Below, piece by piece: positions 27,501 to 41,900 of a stretch of DNA of 64,000 bases. Position numbers and translations under genes: made by a program. Origin of the DNA: Karalla daura (lineage: Eukaryota > Chordata > Actinopteri > Chaetodontiformes > Leiognathidae); the NCBI GenBank assembly GCA_029224185.1, contig CM055197.1, forward strand, positions 17,894,642 to 17,958,641. Reading direction: 5' to 3'. The notes under the pieces are model-generated. The model saw only the letters and a list, made by a program, of their open reading frames with translations. It did not search any database and had not been told where the DNA came from. Position 1 is the stretch's first letter, and every line of letters begins with the position of its first letter.

Positions 27501-29534
27501 GCATCAGCAGATAAATTTGACAATATGACATGCTCATACATTTTGTTGTGTGGCAGAAATCCTAGATCCATCCTGAAGTGGCAATTGACTGAGCAACAGA
27601 TAAAAAGCTGCCGAGAGCCTTTCAGCTGTTTTACATAGAGAACAGAGGCTTTGATGTCCCCCGATGAATTGTGCTGCAATAACTGTGTCTCTGTAGAAGA
27701 AATAATATCAACACATCGCAGGTACGAGCGATGCGGTGATATGACAACTGTGTTTCATGCGATATTTGATTATGTTAATGCACCAAACAAATAAGGCCAC
27801 GGCATGAATACAGACACCAAAGAGCAGTTTAATTTGTCTGTTCTTTTGCTTTGAGCTTGCCATCAATGCTACAACAATTGTTAATAATCTCTGGATTTCC
27901 TCTTCACAAAGAGAACATACATCTCCTGATATCCTGACTTTTCACTTGATAATACACCCGCCTCTTAAAAAAAAAAACCCTGATAGGATAACACAAGCTG
28001 TAATATGAACTATTCTGCCCCACAAAGGCTAAGAGCATTACCTGCAAAAGCAATGAAGTTGAGGGGAAAAGAAGGGGTTCACATGTTTTTAAACTGGCTT
28101 GCAAGCTGTGAGGAAACACAAAGGTTGAAAAGCTTTCGTTTTATGTATTCCTGAGCTTGTTTTCACCAAAGCCGCCGCAGCATGCAAGAGGAAAATAATG
28201 TGTTTTTTTTTCACCTTGCTGCCCATTTAAACAATGTCTCTAAAAATACTCTTGTTTTGTTACTCATCTTTAGCTTAGCTCTATGAATTAAATTAATTGC
28301 TATTTTGCTGAATGTCTATCTGTCCAACTAGGCACACCATTAATATTTATAATGAATTCAATATAATTAACTAATTTACATTTTGAACACATTTAAGTGT
28401 GTAATTTAATGGTAGCTTAATCAAACTAAATGAATTCAACTGAGGTCACAGACATCTGCAAAGCTACTACTGTTGGCCGTTCCAGAGTTTCTCTCTCCAC
28501 AATGAGTGTTTGAAACGGTCCGTGGTAAGAAACATTTTCTTTGTCATTTGTGTTTATTGTACAAACACAAGAAAGGTGAATCTGATTCATGTCAGCTCGA
28601 GCTGGCCACAGCAGCACTCTCGCTTTAACTGTTCATGCTAAGAGAAATTGCTCTATTTATACATTTTATTTATTTATTCATTCAATTTCTCGTTTGTTTC
28701 TTAATATTGTTTGAACAGATGTAAAAAGGTCAGATTTAAGTATTACCTGAACTTTTATGAAATGTTCCCCACCTCTACCTTTTGCAGAGCACTATTTCTA
28801 TTAAAGCTAAATTAAAATGCTAATGTTAAAAGATGAGGGTTTTTATCATTTTAATGCCCCAACATTTTTTCCAGAACATCCTTTTTTTTTTGCCCGGTAA
28901 CCTGGGAGTGGAACCTTTGTGAGCCTGCGCCCATATTATTGCCTTCTCTGTCCTGTCAATGTAATTCCACACAGGGGAAAAGCAGTCTTGAGTGTGTGCC
29001 AGCCAGCTATACTTAGAGCGGAAGACATTAACTGGAGACATACCTGTAGTGACACAAACTTGGCAGGGCCGAAATAGTTTCCAGGTAGTTAATTAACCCT
29101 CATGACTGGTACAGCGGTCATGCGTGGCTGGTCAGTCACAACCTGCATGGGGATAAATACAACCAGTCATGTTGACATGTCACAGTACATACATGTCATG
29201 GCTGCGCTGCCAGGCTTTACACTTTGTTTAGAGCTGAGCTCACGGGGTATTTCCATCAAGGACAGGAAAGCGCACAGTTTTGATGTTATGCAAACATACC
29301 AGAAATCTATCTCCCCGTAATTAACTGAGGTAGTGTGGCATTTATGCGGATCGGTGAGACAGCATGTCTTTTTTTGCTCACTTTTCATAATCACAACAAG
29401 CATGTATATCATTTATACTTCACCAGGGAGTCGCCCAGATTAAACATTCAAAAGAAATTCTTGAGCTAAAAAGCAAAAGTGCTTCCAGCACTTAAAATGT
29501 GAATATTTTAACTGAACACCCATTGTTTTGGCCT

Positions 29535-29885
29535 GCAGGTGGGGTGACATGGTGGATAAGTGAATAGCGCTGAAACCTCAGACAAGAAGGTCCCCTTTTG
29601 AATCACTGTTGGACTGAGGGCTGTTCTGTGCCGAGTTTGCATGTTCTCCCTGTGTCTGCATGAGTTTTCTCCATGTACTCTGGTTTCCTCCCGCAGTCTG
29701 AAAACATGCATTAAGGCCAATTGTAGAGTCTATATTGCCTCCAGGTGTGAGTGTGTGTGTGTGTGTGTGTGTGAACTCTGCAATGGACTGGCAACCTGTC
29801 CAGAGTGTATTCCCAGCCCTTGCTTTAGGATAGACCCTGTGACACCACTGGTCCCTAAGCATGTAAGATGCATGGATGGTCAGAC
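29535..29885 (+). mobile_element. SINE-like element, second copy, with internal (GT)n
   Basis: Motif order matches the repeat at 3716: GTGGGGTGACATGGTGGATA, CAGACAAGAAGGTCCCC, TTTGCATGTTCTCCCTGTG, TTTCCTCCCGCAGTCTGAAA, GGCCAATTGTAGAGTC, GTGTGAGTGTGTG, GGACTGGCAACCTGTCCAG and GGATAGACCCTG, ending near GCATGGATGG. It is more complete than the first copy and has a GT run at 29747-29773. No coding capacity. Confidence 0.7.
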
Positions 29886-30222
29886 AAGACATGGCACTCA
29901 AATGGGTCGCCTAGGGGTTTCAGTAATTGTGACAGTGTGGCTCTGCAGTTTTGACATTTTGTCAAAAGTTGTAGGTTTTCCAATAAAACCTATTGGGGTC
30001 CATTAGAATTTATAGTGGATACATTTTCTGAAAAAAACGTGTCCTTCACTTTAGTTTGTCTTTCAGATTTATTGACAAAAACACAAAAATCACCCATATC
30101 TTCTATAATTCATCAAGAACTAAGTAACAAATCGGTTAAGTTAGAAAGAAAATGAGTGGATCACATTTTGCCGCCTGACTTGAGACTCTTTATTCTGAGA
30201 AGGGCGAGTGGATGAACACATT

Positions 30223-30258
30223 GCTGCTTGAGCAGCTTGAGCAGCTTGAGCAGCTTGA
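30223..30258. repeat. Four tandem copies of a 9-bp unit
   Basis: Unit GCAGCTTGA repeated in tandem, the first copy being GCTGCTTGA. The reading frame through it is not part of a recognised gene. Confidence 0.9.
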
Positions 30259-33200
30259 ACACAGATAGGTAGCGAAAACCACCCTCAAGTATTGCGGTGG
30301 TTTGCTGCATGAAGTCCAGATGTCACTCTGCTGTGATTTTATGGGGATAAAATGTCAAGCTAGGAGGTGGCAGCCCAGGGTAACTATTAAGTTATAGAGC
30401 GGCAAAGACTTTTCATGTGGATCGCTCTCCTGGTTTCGAACATTTCCATGTTTCTCACTGCCATTCACACAGAGCTACATTTCATCAAGATCGCTAAAAA
30501 AAGCCATATCTCCAAAACCGAATTGTCTCCATGAGCCGGCTGTGAATGAAACATCTGGTGGGTAAGACCTCACAGCTCCTAAGGAGATTGCATGTGTCAG
30601 AGAAATGGATATAAAGTTGGTGGAACTGTAATGAGGGGATGATGACACTTGCACGGCTGTGATTGCACAAATAAATAGAAAGCAGGTGGAATTCACATGC
30701 ACCCACTGGAGATGTTTAATTTAGCTTGTATTAACTTTTTTTCAGGCCGTTTCTCACCCAGCATCTCCAGAGGAGAATCCATTTCTTTTTGGTTGTGCAC
30801 CAAAAATTCACCCGTGTTTTCTTAGCAGCACAGCTTCCCCTTTAACTTTGCTGCTGAATGCGCGGTAGTTGCTCATACCAGGCTCATCATCGTCAGCTCA
30901 AAGGCTGAGGGCTGATTTTGTCTACACCTGGAACGAGGCCAGTCATTTGCAGTGCACGAGTATGTTCCGCCCCTGCTGCCCAACCTCGATGCCTTGAGAC
31001 TTTTGTCCTGACAAACAAAATGACTGAAATATTTTGCAGCAATTTGTTGAGCAAACATTGTCAATCCGGGGTGGTGCATTAGTGTGATTTTGATGCCAGG
31101 AGCAATCGTGGCTGACACGACGGCTATACCAACTTCTTTCCCATATATAAGCAAAAAACGTCATACCCCTGCATCCATTGCCTGACGAGTCCCTGTCAAA
31201 CTGTGCCCTGATATTTTGTTCTAGCTGAGCTGGGGTGATTTAAGAAACTCTAACAGAAGAAGACATGCGGTTTGTATTCTCATGGCTGTCTCAGCTTAAA
31301 TGTCTCCAGATTCTTTATGGAAAGGATTGTAGGGGGTGATTTGCTGACGTTATTTACATGGAGAAGGGTTTGTAGCCTCCCAGTTGGCCAGAACATCAGG
31401 ATTTTGGAATTTTTTGGCAGTGACCTACATCTGGATTTCTGCACTAGCGGGTGCCCCACCCCCCCACAGCCTCTCGCACAGCCGCAAGCCTCACTCTCCT
31501 CTCCCTCCTCCCTCTCTCTCCGTCTCTCTCTCTCTGAGTTAAGCTGCAAGCCACACCGTCCTGAATGTAACCCTTCAGTGTTCCCTGTCACACCTATCAC
31601 ACAAGAGTCCAGCTTAGTCCTAAATCAACACTTCCTCACTGCATCTCTGTTACAAATGCGAAGCAAAGGAGAGAGAGACAGAGAGCGTCCTTCGGGCCTT
31701 ATTCTTCACGCTGTATGTGGAACAGTATGCGGTGCACCCAATCTGGTTTTCATCCTCAGTGCCCCACCCTGGCTGAAATACAATGGATTGGGAGCAGGCC
31801 TGTGACTTCTAACTCACTCTGCAGATTCTATGCTCTGCCGCCAGTCTGGCCAATCTGCAGCCCAGAAAAATCCCTTGATGTGTCGGCCAAAGCAGCTTTG
31901 AATCCAATCATAAGGCCATAGGTTCCCTTGTAATAGTACATCCATGTTCTTTCACTTAGACACAGGGGAATTGCGTTTATGGTCAGCAATGTGGAAAAAG
32001 ACAGATTGATTTTAGCCATGAATCTCGGCTCGCACAGTGATGTATAGCAAGACACAGTTAGTTTAGTAAACCTTCCCAATAGTTAATCAGTGAACCCCCA
32101 AGCGCCCTTTGGCTGGAAAACGCTTAAAATCCCATTTTTTCTGTCAGTTGTTGAAATTTTATCATCGTTTTAATATATAGTCAACTATACCAACTGGCAT
32201 ACGGCCCGGGGGTGTGTAATCAAACCTATATTTGTCTTCGTTACTTCCAGTCTGTTATTGAGACTCAGTTTTCCATAACAGAACAAGACTGGACACTTTA
32301 ATTAAAGAAAGCTGGACCGAATGAGTGAGCGACTATGTCAGTCTTTGAAAGCACAGTTGTTCATCCGTCAAACTTTGAACCGCTGTTCTACAGACTTAAG
32401 TGTCACCGCAGTGGGTTTTGAATGATTTTCTTGTTGTAGCCACCGTGCAAACAAAGGCACCCCTGTAGATTTATGTCTCATCCCTCTCTCTCATATTGGA
32501 CTCTGAGGGCTTTAAGGCTGTAATTAAATTCCAATCCCCACTCTCACTTCTCCACTGACTGTCCCTGTCTCTGTGGGAGACTGAGAAGCTGGGTTTACCG
32601 CCTGTTGTGGTTTGTTTGAAAGATCCAGAGTTCTCTGGAAACCCCAACCATTACGATAGAATTCACACATGTGGCGCAGAGAGAGAAAAGAAAGGAAAAG
32701 AAAGGGCCTGTGCTCATGCACAGACGTGGGACTGGTGGGACCTCCGGTCTGGTCGAGCAGTTTCAGACATGTGTGCGTGTTTCACCCACATCGCCGGCTC
32801 TGCCTGTGAACTGCAGGGTTCGAGCATTCTCACGTCAAAGTTAGGGATTGCCATTCCAGCACGCTGCTATTTCATGCATATGATAGAGCTTGCGGGGTGT
32901 TAAGATGCCCATACGAATAACTCCATCATTGCACCTATCAAAGCCTCTCCTTACCAGACGGCCACCCACTGCCAAAGCACAGATTGCTGGCATCGGCCCA
33001 TAGCAGGGCCAACAAACTGGAATCAGCTGCAGCAGCAGGCTGTCAGTTGGGAATCCTGACAGCGATATGAGGGGCTAGACTGAGCAAGTCCAGTCCGGCG
33101 GGGACCAGCGGGAGAGGAAGGATGAGTTCTGCACCACTGATCCAGAGTGACAGTGATGGACAGGTTCAGAGAGGAGAGCTGATGGCCAAGGTTTTTCTCC

Positions 33201-35901
33201 TGTCTGGACAGTGTTTGAAAAGATGGACATGACGGTCGCAAGGCTTCAAAGTCCAACAGGGCATGTGTGTGCACGCGTGTGAGTGTCAGTATGTGTGTGT
33301 TTGCGTGTGTGTGTGTGTGTGTGTGTTGTATGAGTGCCTGTTTCAGAGTGTTGATGTGGGTGTGCATGCATGTCAAACGGTCAAGCAGAGCAATAAATGT
33401 GAAAAGTGACACTGAAATCTCAGATCAAAACCTTTTTTATGTTCAATTTTGGGTCAGTTTTAGAAAGAGAAATGTATTAGATACAAACAGGTGATGAAAA
33501 AGTAGAGCAGGGCTGGCTCTTTTTTCAATATTGCCAGTTCAGTTTGTGATTGAAAGATTATTCATGTTGGCCTTTGTTGCAAAATGCACTTGACCAATAT
33601 CAGCTGAAGTAACATCATTTTCTCTCCCAGACTTAAAAATTAAAGATCTTCAGTTTGCTCTTGTTTGAAATAAAAGGGAGAAAAAAGTAATTTACATGAT
33701 TAGAAAAAATAGTGGTCCTTAATTTTGTTGTTGCACTTAATTAATTCTATTAATGTTCCAGTGGTAAAATTGTAAAAATCTAACTTCTGGGACCAAATGA
33801 ATGTTTTGAGCTGGCTTGGTGCCTGCAAGGTGGCGCTGCAATAACGAAAAAACAAGTCGGTCACAGAGGGACGCATTTGTTGCTCACAATACCGGGAATC
33901 GACTCTGTCTTGTTAAAAACCTGAATTATTTGTCACAAAACATGCTCCTCTACAGTTCATGCTTCTTGGAGAGTCAGGGTTCCCTCTGACAAGTAATTAC
34001 GTCAAGAACAAACGTTCCCAACGGCAGCAATTAATGCTGAACTCATAACACACAATGATGCCCCAGGGCCCCGGATCTAATATGAACACTGGCACCCCTT
34101 GTTGTGCCGTTTACCCAGTTGTCTGCTTGGAGGACCCACACGCTTACACGATTTTTCTTATTAAGAAGTCTGCAAGTGTGTGCACGCCTCCCTCACACAT
34201 TCACAATATTCTCTTTTGTGTCTTTTATTCTATGTACCCACGTCCTTGAGAAAGATTATGTGAGGTGTGACAGGTAATAGAACTTTTTTTTTTCAGAGAC
34301 ATATATTATCAAATGGTGCAACTTCCAGATGCAGCCGAGCTGTATATCCTCTTGATGATGAAATGAATCTTTTTTGACTCTGACTTCTCCTTGAAGATTT
34401 GCTGTTCCTCCAGGAAATATGTGACCAGAACATCCTTTTCCTCCCCCTGAAAATAAGCTACAGCGCAAGTCCTGTCCTCCCCATTTCTCCTGGATTCCTT
34501 CAAGGTCTCTGCTATATCTCACACACCCCTTGTCCACATTTGAATTACATTTTTTTTAATAATTATGCCTCGGTCAGGAGGTGCATTTAAAAATCAATAC
34601 ATGATCGCCTCGGCCTCAGAGTGGAAATGGCCGTCTCGTGTGCCCGATGTGGAAGATTGACATGCAGCATTTGTCTGCAGTTGGAGCGATTGCTTCCTCC
34701 TTTGCGTGAGGTGGTCAGGAGCAGCTCTGGGTATAGGCTTTAGGGGCTTTGTGAGGTTGTTAAAAATGTTCCTGTTCACTTTTCCAGCTGTAGCCCTTTA
34801 ACGGTGCATTAAACAACGGTTCCCCCCCAAAAAAGTCACCAGGGAAAACAAGAAATACCGTTTGAAAATCAAGGGAGGGTCAAGAACAATCCTTTTGCAC
34901 CATTCAATCTTTTTTTTGTGTGTGTGTGGGGGTGTTGTTTGGATGTGCAAAGAGAAAAACCAGATATACTTTAAAGACCATTACAGGTAGGAAAAATAGA
35001 ACGTTCCCCAAAGACAACAAGAAAGTAGGCTTCAGTGTGAAGCAGTTGTAACAGTTTATCCTATGAGGACATTATCGCAACTCTATTCTTTCGTATTTAT
35101 TATCTGTTTCTACACCTTCACTTGTGTGTGCCCACGGGTGTTAAGATTTGTTGACAAATACGTCCTTAAACACTTCTATCTTTTCACAACTATATTGCAG
35201 CGTGTTCTGAGTTTTTATATATCTGGCATTGGGGCATAATGGAATGAGCGAAACACAGTTACTTCGATCACATAAGAGATTTTCACGTTTAGTCACTCTG
35301 CACACTCTGATAACGTCTGTAACTTTTATCTGATTCGCTGAAATGTGTCTGTTTGAAAGCTTGATATCATTATTACGGTAGCCTGGTAAGCTAGCCCAGC
35401 TATCACTTGCAATTTGTGATTCTAACTTGTTACGTCTTTGCTACCGTTGCTTCTTAACTTTGAGCAGAAACAATTGGTTGCACCAGATGCTATCCATGCT
35501 CCAGATGCTATCTTTTTTTTTTTTTTACAAAGCCCATTGGATTGATTGAAGCATTTATACCGCTGTAAAATGTCACATTCCCTTACAAAACTGAGGCAAC
35601 ATGGTTGACAGACATTTTTGCAGGTCACTGTTGACTGACGCCAGAATTTCCAGGTGGGTGAAGATAACATATCTGATCCTGCTAGCAGGACTTAAACATG
35701 GTGGTGCGGTGTGTGCTTATGTAGGTGTGCTGAAGTGCACAAAATGATAATGCTAACATGCTGACATTATGTTTGCCCGTGTCTGCCAGTTCACTGCTGT
35801 ATGTTTGTTGCTAACGTTCAAAATGTACTGCATTACTTCTAAGTACAGCTATAAATGCTAGCGTGCTCGTATTTGTTAATTACTAGAAACACAAAAAAAA
35901 C

Positions 35902-35921
35902 CCAGCATGTTAGCATGCTGG
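35902..35921. repeat. Perfect 8-bp inverted repeat with 4-base loop
   Basis: Arms CCAGCATG and CATGCTGG around TTAG. It lies in the degenerate GCTAACATGC-rich block and is probably part of a dispersed repeat rather than a functional hairpin. Confidence 0.75.
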
Positions 35922-35999
35922 GGTGTGTTGATAAAGTCTGAATACAGAATATACTAAGTGCCCTAGCCAGATATTTAACTGAAAACCACCTTTTGGCTA

Positions 36000-38900
36000 G
36001 AGTGTTACCAATCTAGGGTTCATTTTCTATGTGCTAAGCATGTTTGATCCATTTAGAAAGTATTGGCTGAAAACACTGATCTCAGAGTGGTGCTACAGGT
36101 AAAATAAGTAAGCGAGAGACCATGAATTCTACACGAAATCACACAGCCATTCATTAAATTGCTGTTATATTTAAGTCGGTACCAAATTGGCGGACGTACC
36201 AGTCTCGCCTTCCCTGGAGCTGCGCAACCAGGAAAGCTTCCGCCGTTACTCAGTTTCGTATGTAATATTTCCTATTTTTCCTGCTGTTTTAGGCAGCGAG
36301 CCAGGTTATGATTTGGAACTGTTAGAAGACGTTAATTTCTCCTTAGACCTCAGAGAAAACAGCTCACACACCAGGCCACATGCTGTATATTTGTCTTAGC
36401 TTTTATGGGTAGAAAAGCAAAGAGAAATACGATTGCCATCGCTGTGAACGTCTCTTATTCCTTCCACAGTGATTCACTCAGTTAACTTCACAACATGGAG
36501 CATTCAGCTCTCAGTGTTCTTAAAGCAATTTTCGGGCGGGATCGCTCTCAACGTTGAAAAGGCAAAGTGATAAGAGGAGCCGCAGACGGCGATCAACACA
36601 GCTGCTGCTTACTTTCGGCATTTACTGAAAAGGCCCTTCTTGTTATTTTTGCTTGAAGATGTTAACTCCTGAGTATTTGTCATGACCACGAGTGTGGGTT
36701 TTATTTCAACACTGGAAGGGGCACGTCTATATTCCCAGGGAAAATTTGAGCTTTTTGAGTTTTTTTTTTCTCCCTTATGGCGATTTATATTTGCACGTGT
36801 TTTTCAGCATTGATCTATGACGTAATTAGTATATATTACAGGATAAAATGATGAAAGTCTCTGAAACATCCCCCCGCTGCTTAAACCATTTTATTTCCCA
36901 GGAATCTTCAAATGGCTACTTCGACAAATAAATAATACAAAAAAAGGAACAAGAAAAAAAAAACTCTATGCCTATGGATCAGTGATCAAGTTCCCTCCAA
37001 CAGAGAGAAAACCTCAGCTGGTCGGGATGGTCACTGGGCTTCTCCTGCTTCCCATTTCTGCTCATGTCAAATATCCCCAGTGAACACAACAGCTGTGTGC
37101 TCTGCCCCCCCCCCCCCCCTCTCTCTCCCTTTTTATTTTTTTTTTGCCCTTGCCGTATGCTCCACATGCCACGCGCTGTTGATCACTTGCAGGTCTGCTA
37201 CGCCATTAAAACATAGTCAGTGCTCGAACGCAGCATCTCCCTCACAACAAGTCAAATATGTTTTACTTCTCTAGTTAAACACATCTGCTCTGGTTCCCTC
37301 TCGAACAGTCAAGTCTGAGACTTGTTACTTAAACTGTGCCTCCGTAAGCTGACCGGGTTATCGCTGGTTCGGTGAAAACACACACATGCTCGCGGGAAGC
37401 AATTCCGCGCACTGGAGGGTGCATTTTCCCCTTCCGCTCTGCGGCCTGTGTGTGTTTTTACTTCACATCCGACATGCGAGCGCTAGCCAGAGCAGAGCTG
37501 AGGCTAACAGGGAAAGCACCGAGGAGTCTCTGGTGTTTGAGTAAATTCATTGACTATCCTACCGAGGCGGATGTAAAGATGTCGTCTTGGATCACTCTTT
37601 TGTGCTGTTTAGTCCTACAGGTGTGTACGGGTCATGTGTTAAATACGTTGTATGCAATCCCACACAACGTGCATCTATGGATTTTGACCCTGGACGTGAC
37701 CGGGCCGGGAACAGGCGGCCCGCTGTGCTCTCCATGGACCTCAGTGTGAAAAATGTCTGGAGGTGCGGGGTGGAAACTCGAGCGATTCCTTGGGATGCTT
37801 CGAGCTTTTTCCAGCCTGATCTCTCACAGAACGGAGAGCACAGAGCTGCAGCTCAGAGTGACTTTACATAATATTTGATGGTTTTCCTGCGGTCGACTTC
37901 TCAGCGCTCCTTCTTGTCCTGCACAATGAAAAGAAGAAAAAAAGCCCAGAGATTGAACAACTCAGGGCCAGATATTCGCCCTTGAATTTTTTTCCTTTAA
38001 TTTATCATAGTGAAAAACCCTGAAGACCAACAAGTCTGTGGGAGCCATGCTTCTTACCAGCACTCTGATTCACTTTTGATTGTTTACAACCACGAAGAAC
38101 TACGCAGCAGTTGGAGGGGATCAAGAGGGTCCGACTGTGAACAGCAGGCCTGCCAGTAGATGGAACGAGGGCAGTAGTCACAGTGGTTGAAGTTGTAGAT
38201 TTTTATCTATTTATTTATTTTCAGCAGACCTTAAAACTGACTCTTTACTCAACACAGTGAACAAGCGAAATGTTTATTCTCAGGTAAATATGCTCTCGCA
38301 TAGCAGACGAGGTGTGGGAATGGGTGTCGGTGTGTAATGACCTTAAAAAAAAAAAAACATACTGAAACGCAGCACGGACGGGATACAAGACGTTTGTGCT
38401 TTCGGTAAATATGTCGAACACACTGTAATAAATATAACCTTTTTGAATTAACCATAACCTTCCCTTGTGTCAGTGTTAAAATGGAATTAATTCCAGTGTG
38501 TCCTGCTGCTTCTGAACACGCACATAAAACCCTAGAAAATGAAAATCGACCGTATTTTTTCTCCTTTTTCCTGCTCAAGGTGAAAAGGTAACCACATTCA
38601 GCCAACACGAAATCATCATTTACCGCAAGCTCATTTTAAACAGCCCTCAACGATTCAATATCGGCATTAAGTTCAATACTGCTCTCTAATGTCGGTTCAT
38701 GGAAGACTGAAGAGTAAAAACTGATAACACTTTAACATTTCACTCTGTGGGTGGTTTTTCTTTCACTTATAGCATATTTTTAACACACACGGCACTTTTG
38801 CTTTCATGTTCGTAGCTAGTAAGAGTTAAATGAACCGTAATTCTTTTTATACCTTTATGTCAGAAAAAGACGCGCAGCGTCTCACCCTAGGGGAAGCCAA

Positions 38901-41900
38901 CCTCTTCCCACTGGCTGACAGAGCTGGGCTCCCTAGACGGTTCCCGTTTGGACCCCTCCTGGAGAGGTGCTTTGCTTCAGGGCACGCTGGTAGGAGGAAG
39001 TCGAAACAGCTGAGGAGCTTCTTTCTGAAACCCGATCCCTGCCTCCATAAAAGTGTCAGGAATCCTTCCAGAGCGTCAAAGTAAAGCATATGCTGCGCAG
39101 TTATGAGTCCGCTGAAAACCATTTCTAATAATAATAATAAAAAAAGTTATTTAGATAGCAGAGCCTTCTCAAAATAAATGTCACAGTGAAACATTTCAGT
39201 TATTCTGTTCTGGGTGGCTTGTTGAATGTGTGTCTGTCTCCACTCCTTAAACCAAATGTTTAGATGAAATATGACCCTTTGTTGATGCAGTCTGTAGTAA
39301 AGGTCATTTAGTGACTATGAGAACACAATAATAAAACATGTCACCGTCAGTAGGAACTCAGTTCATCACTGTCCAGCCGGCTGCGGCCAAAGTTTTGCTC
39401 AAAGTTCCGTTTCTTCTCCTTGGAAAGCGTCACTTTGATTTCTAAACCAGTGGCCCAGGAAAACACAGCTTCGGGCATCCTTTCAGTGCGACCTGAAGCA
39501 TGACATTGATTATCTCGGCCTCATAATTATCTCCACATGCCACTGTACCACCGTATTTCGCATTCAGGCGAGGCTTGGTATAGCACATCCTGGGCGAGTG
39601 GTTATAGCAACTGTAAGTAAATTAGCACTGAATAAGAGCCTGTTAAATCAGGAGTTAGGAGGAGACGCCCTGCAGTTTGATGCAGTAGATGTTAATGATC
39701 CCACAGCGAAGTTGTTGGCGAAGCGCTGCGAAGAAGCACACGGTCGGTGAGAAAAAAACTAATGTGTCGCCGCCGCAACTCTGTTGTCTCAATGTTCAAT
39801 TTACAGAGTTGTGCCTTAGCCTTAAGACAGCATTTCTCATCTCCAGCCTGTGCATGCTCTTCGGGGGAAACGCTGGAAATGCAAAAAGTACAGACGTGTT
39901 CGTGCAACAGTGGGGGATTTTGTGTCGATAATGGCGATGCCGTTTCAGAGATAATATGGAAAACATCTGTGAGAAGAATGACCCGCAATTATCACTCCGA
40001 CAGACCACTGAACGCAAGGAGAGCGAGGCTTTGTCTCGAAACATTTCTGTTCTCTGCCACGCGGAAAAATAAACCGCCTCCCTACTTTCCTGCGCAGGCT
40101 GTTCCTGACAACAGCGTTTGTGTGAACTGGCATATCAAAAGGCACTTTGAAGTGGGACATACAGTAAAAAAAAACCTACCATATTTACTGTTCAAGTGTG
40201 TCTTTCGCACGTTTGAAGTCGGATGTGATCGACTGGGATTTATGCACCGACTCACTCTCCTCTTTGTCTCGCAGTCCCACATCGTTACAATTACAATCAT
40301 TGCATTTAATCTCAAATTGCCCCCCCCCCCCCCCAAAAAAACAAAAAAAAGCTGCAGAAGCGATTGCTTGAGTATGGGGAAATTCCTCTCTCGGGCTTTT
40401 GACTAATAGCAGTCATGTGTTATGTTTGCGTCTCAGGGGAACGCATCGCTATTATTTCAGCAGAGACAACCCAACTAAAACACTGGCCTCCGTTGAGTGT
40501 TTACTGTATAATGGGCGTGACAGGCCGCCTTAGCCCAACTCTGAGGTCACCGCTGGTGTTTCCTACAAGCTATGACAGTTTTACAAGTGCGGGGCTCAGA
40601 CTCGGATCATTTCTGACATCCTGGACCGCTGCTTCTCTCCGTCTGTCTCGCAGCCTCCCTTCCCTTCCCTTCCCCTCCCGCTTTCTCCTCTCCGGCCCCT
40701 TGGACTGGTATCTGAAACACTTTCTTTCATTTCCTCGCACACAGGCAAGAAATTATATCAAGCCCCTCTCGGATGGAGTCAAAGAGGACTCCTGAGCATA
40801 TTTTAAGGCGAAAGTCTTAATCTCTCATAATAGCTTTCTTTGTGGACGGCGCGGAGGAGGCCCATATTTCTTCTTTAAGCAGCCCTCTGTTGGAGGGAGC
40901 CCGTAGCGGCGATGACCTAACGAGCATTAAAACAACAAGCTGCGAATGCCACGAGGCCGGAATTAAAATTTCTTTTTTTTTTTTCTTTTGCAGCACAGTT
41001 AAACTGCAGTAATTGCGTGGGGGGCGGAACAAAAACACGGAGGCCTATTTTAACAAACCAACGGGGCAACAGTTTGCACCACCGCCTCGACACATGCGCT
41101 CACACACACACCTCGCCCATACGAGTCTTACGAGTCCTCCATACGTTACGGTGTCACAGCCGTGAGAACGTGAGGGAGGCCGATTCGGGCTTGTCGGCCG
41201 CTTGGCAGGAATCCTCGGCCTTTGCTCGAGCTGTAAGCGCGCGCACAGAGAGGCCGAGTCGGCCAAGGCGGCGCTGCTGCTGCTGCTGTTCGGCGGGATG
41301 GCGGCGGCAGAGCGGGAGCGATTCAGATGTTCTTTATCTTCCTGCTGCAGAGCGAAATGCGGAGGAATGTAAGCCGTACACTTACAGGGGCCCCGAGGAA
41401 ATATAATACTCCTTCAGCATTGTGGCTGCGCTAATGCAATTATGCATAGTTCCTGCGCAAGCTAAAGAAAAGATGGCTATCCAAGACATAAACACTGTCC
41501 GCAAGAACGCCTTTTCATTTTAATAATAACAGCGCTGCTATTATTGTTCTTTTCTTTCTTTCCTTTTTTTTTTTTTAAGCGAGCTGATTCCGCGAAAATA
41601 ACATAATTTCGGTTTTGGGGGAAAGTTTAGGCCGTTTCATGAGAAAATATCTGTACCACAAGGGCACATGCAGCATACGCTACGTGCAGCTTGCACGCAC
41701 ACATACATGCATACACACACAGGCCCGCACCACGTTTTTTTTTGCCGGGGCTCTGTGATCTGATTTTGAATTCAGCATCTTGTTTGATGTCTTTTTGATG
41801 ATGGACATGAAATAATGTCGAAATCACCAGAGGCTGAGACATCAAACGGATTCAAATGAAAACACGGTAATGTCTTCTCGGACTGGGCCTTATTGCGCCT

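Larger units (their letters stand above)
29886..35999. other. Intergenic DNA, no gene recognised (6.1 kb)
   Basis: AT-rich sequence with no recognisable exon. It contains a 9-bp tandem repeat (30223-30258), a GT run (33295-33326) and a degenerate block of GCTAACATGC-like words (about 35740-35935) that resembles a dispersed teleost repeat. The longest open frames (up to about 177 codons near 31.3-31.8 kb) match no family I know and are rich in simple sequence. Confidence 0.55.

Noticed and set aside
31272..31805. 177-codon plus-strand open frame
   Set aside because: Contains a CT-rich simple stretch (Ser/Leu-rich) and no family match; probably chance.
39747..40406. 219-codon plus-strand open frame
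   Set aside because: Longest frame in the gene-free region, but its translation has no recognisable domain, runs through poly-C and A-rich tracts, and no splice partners are evident.
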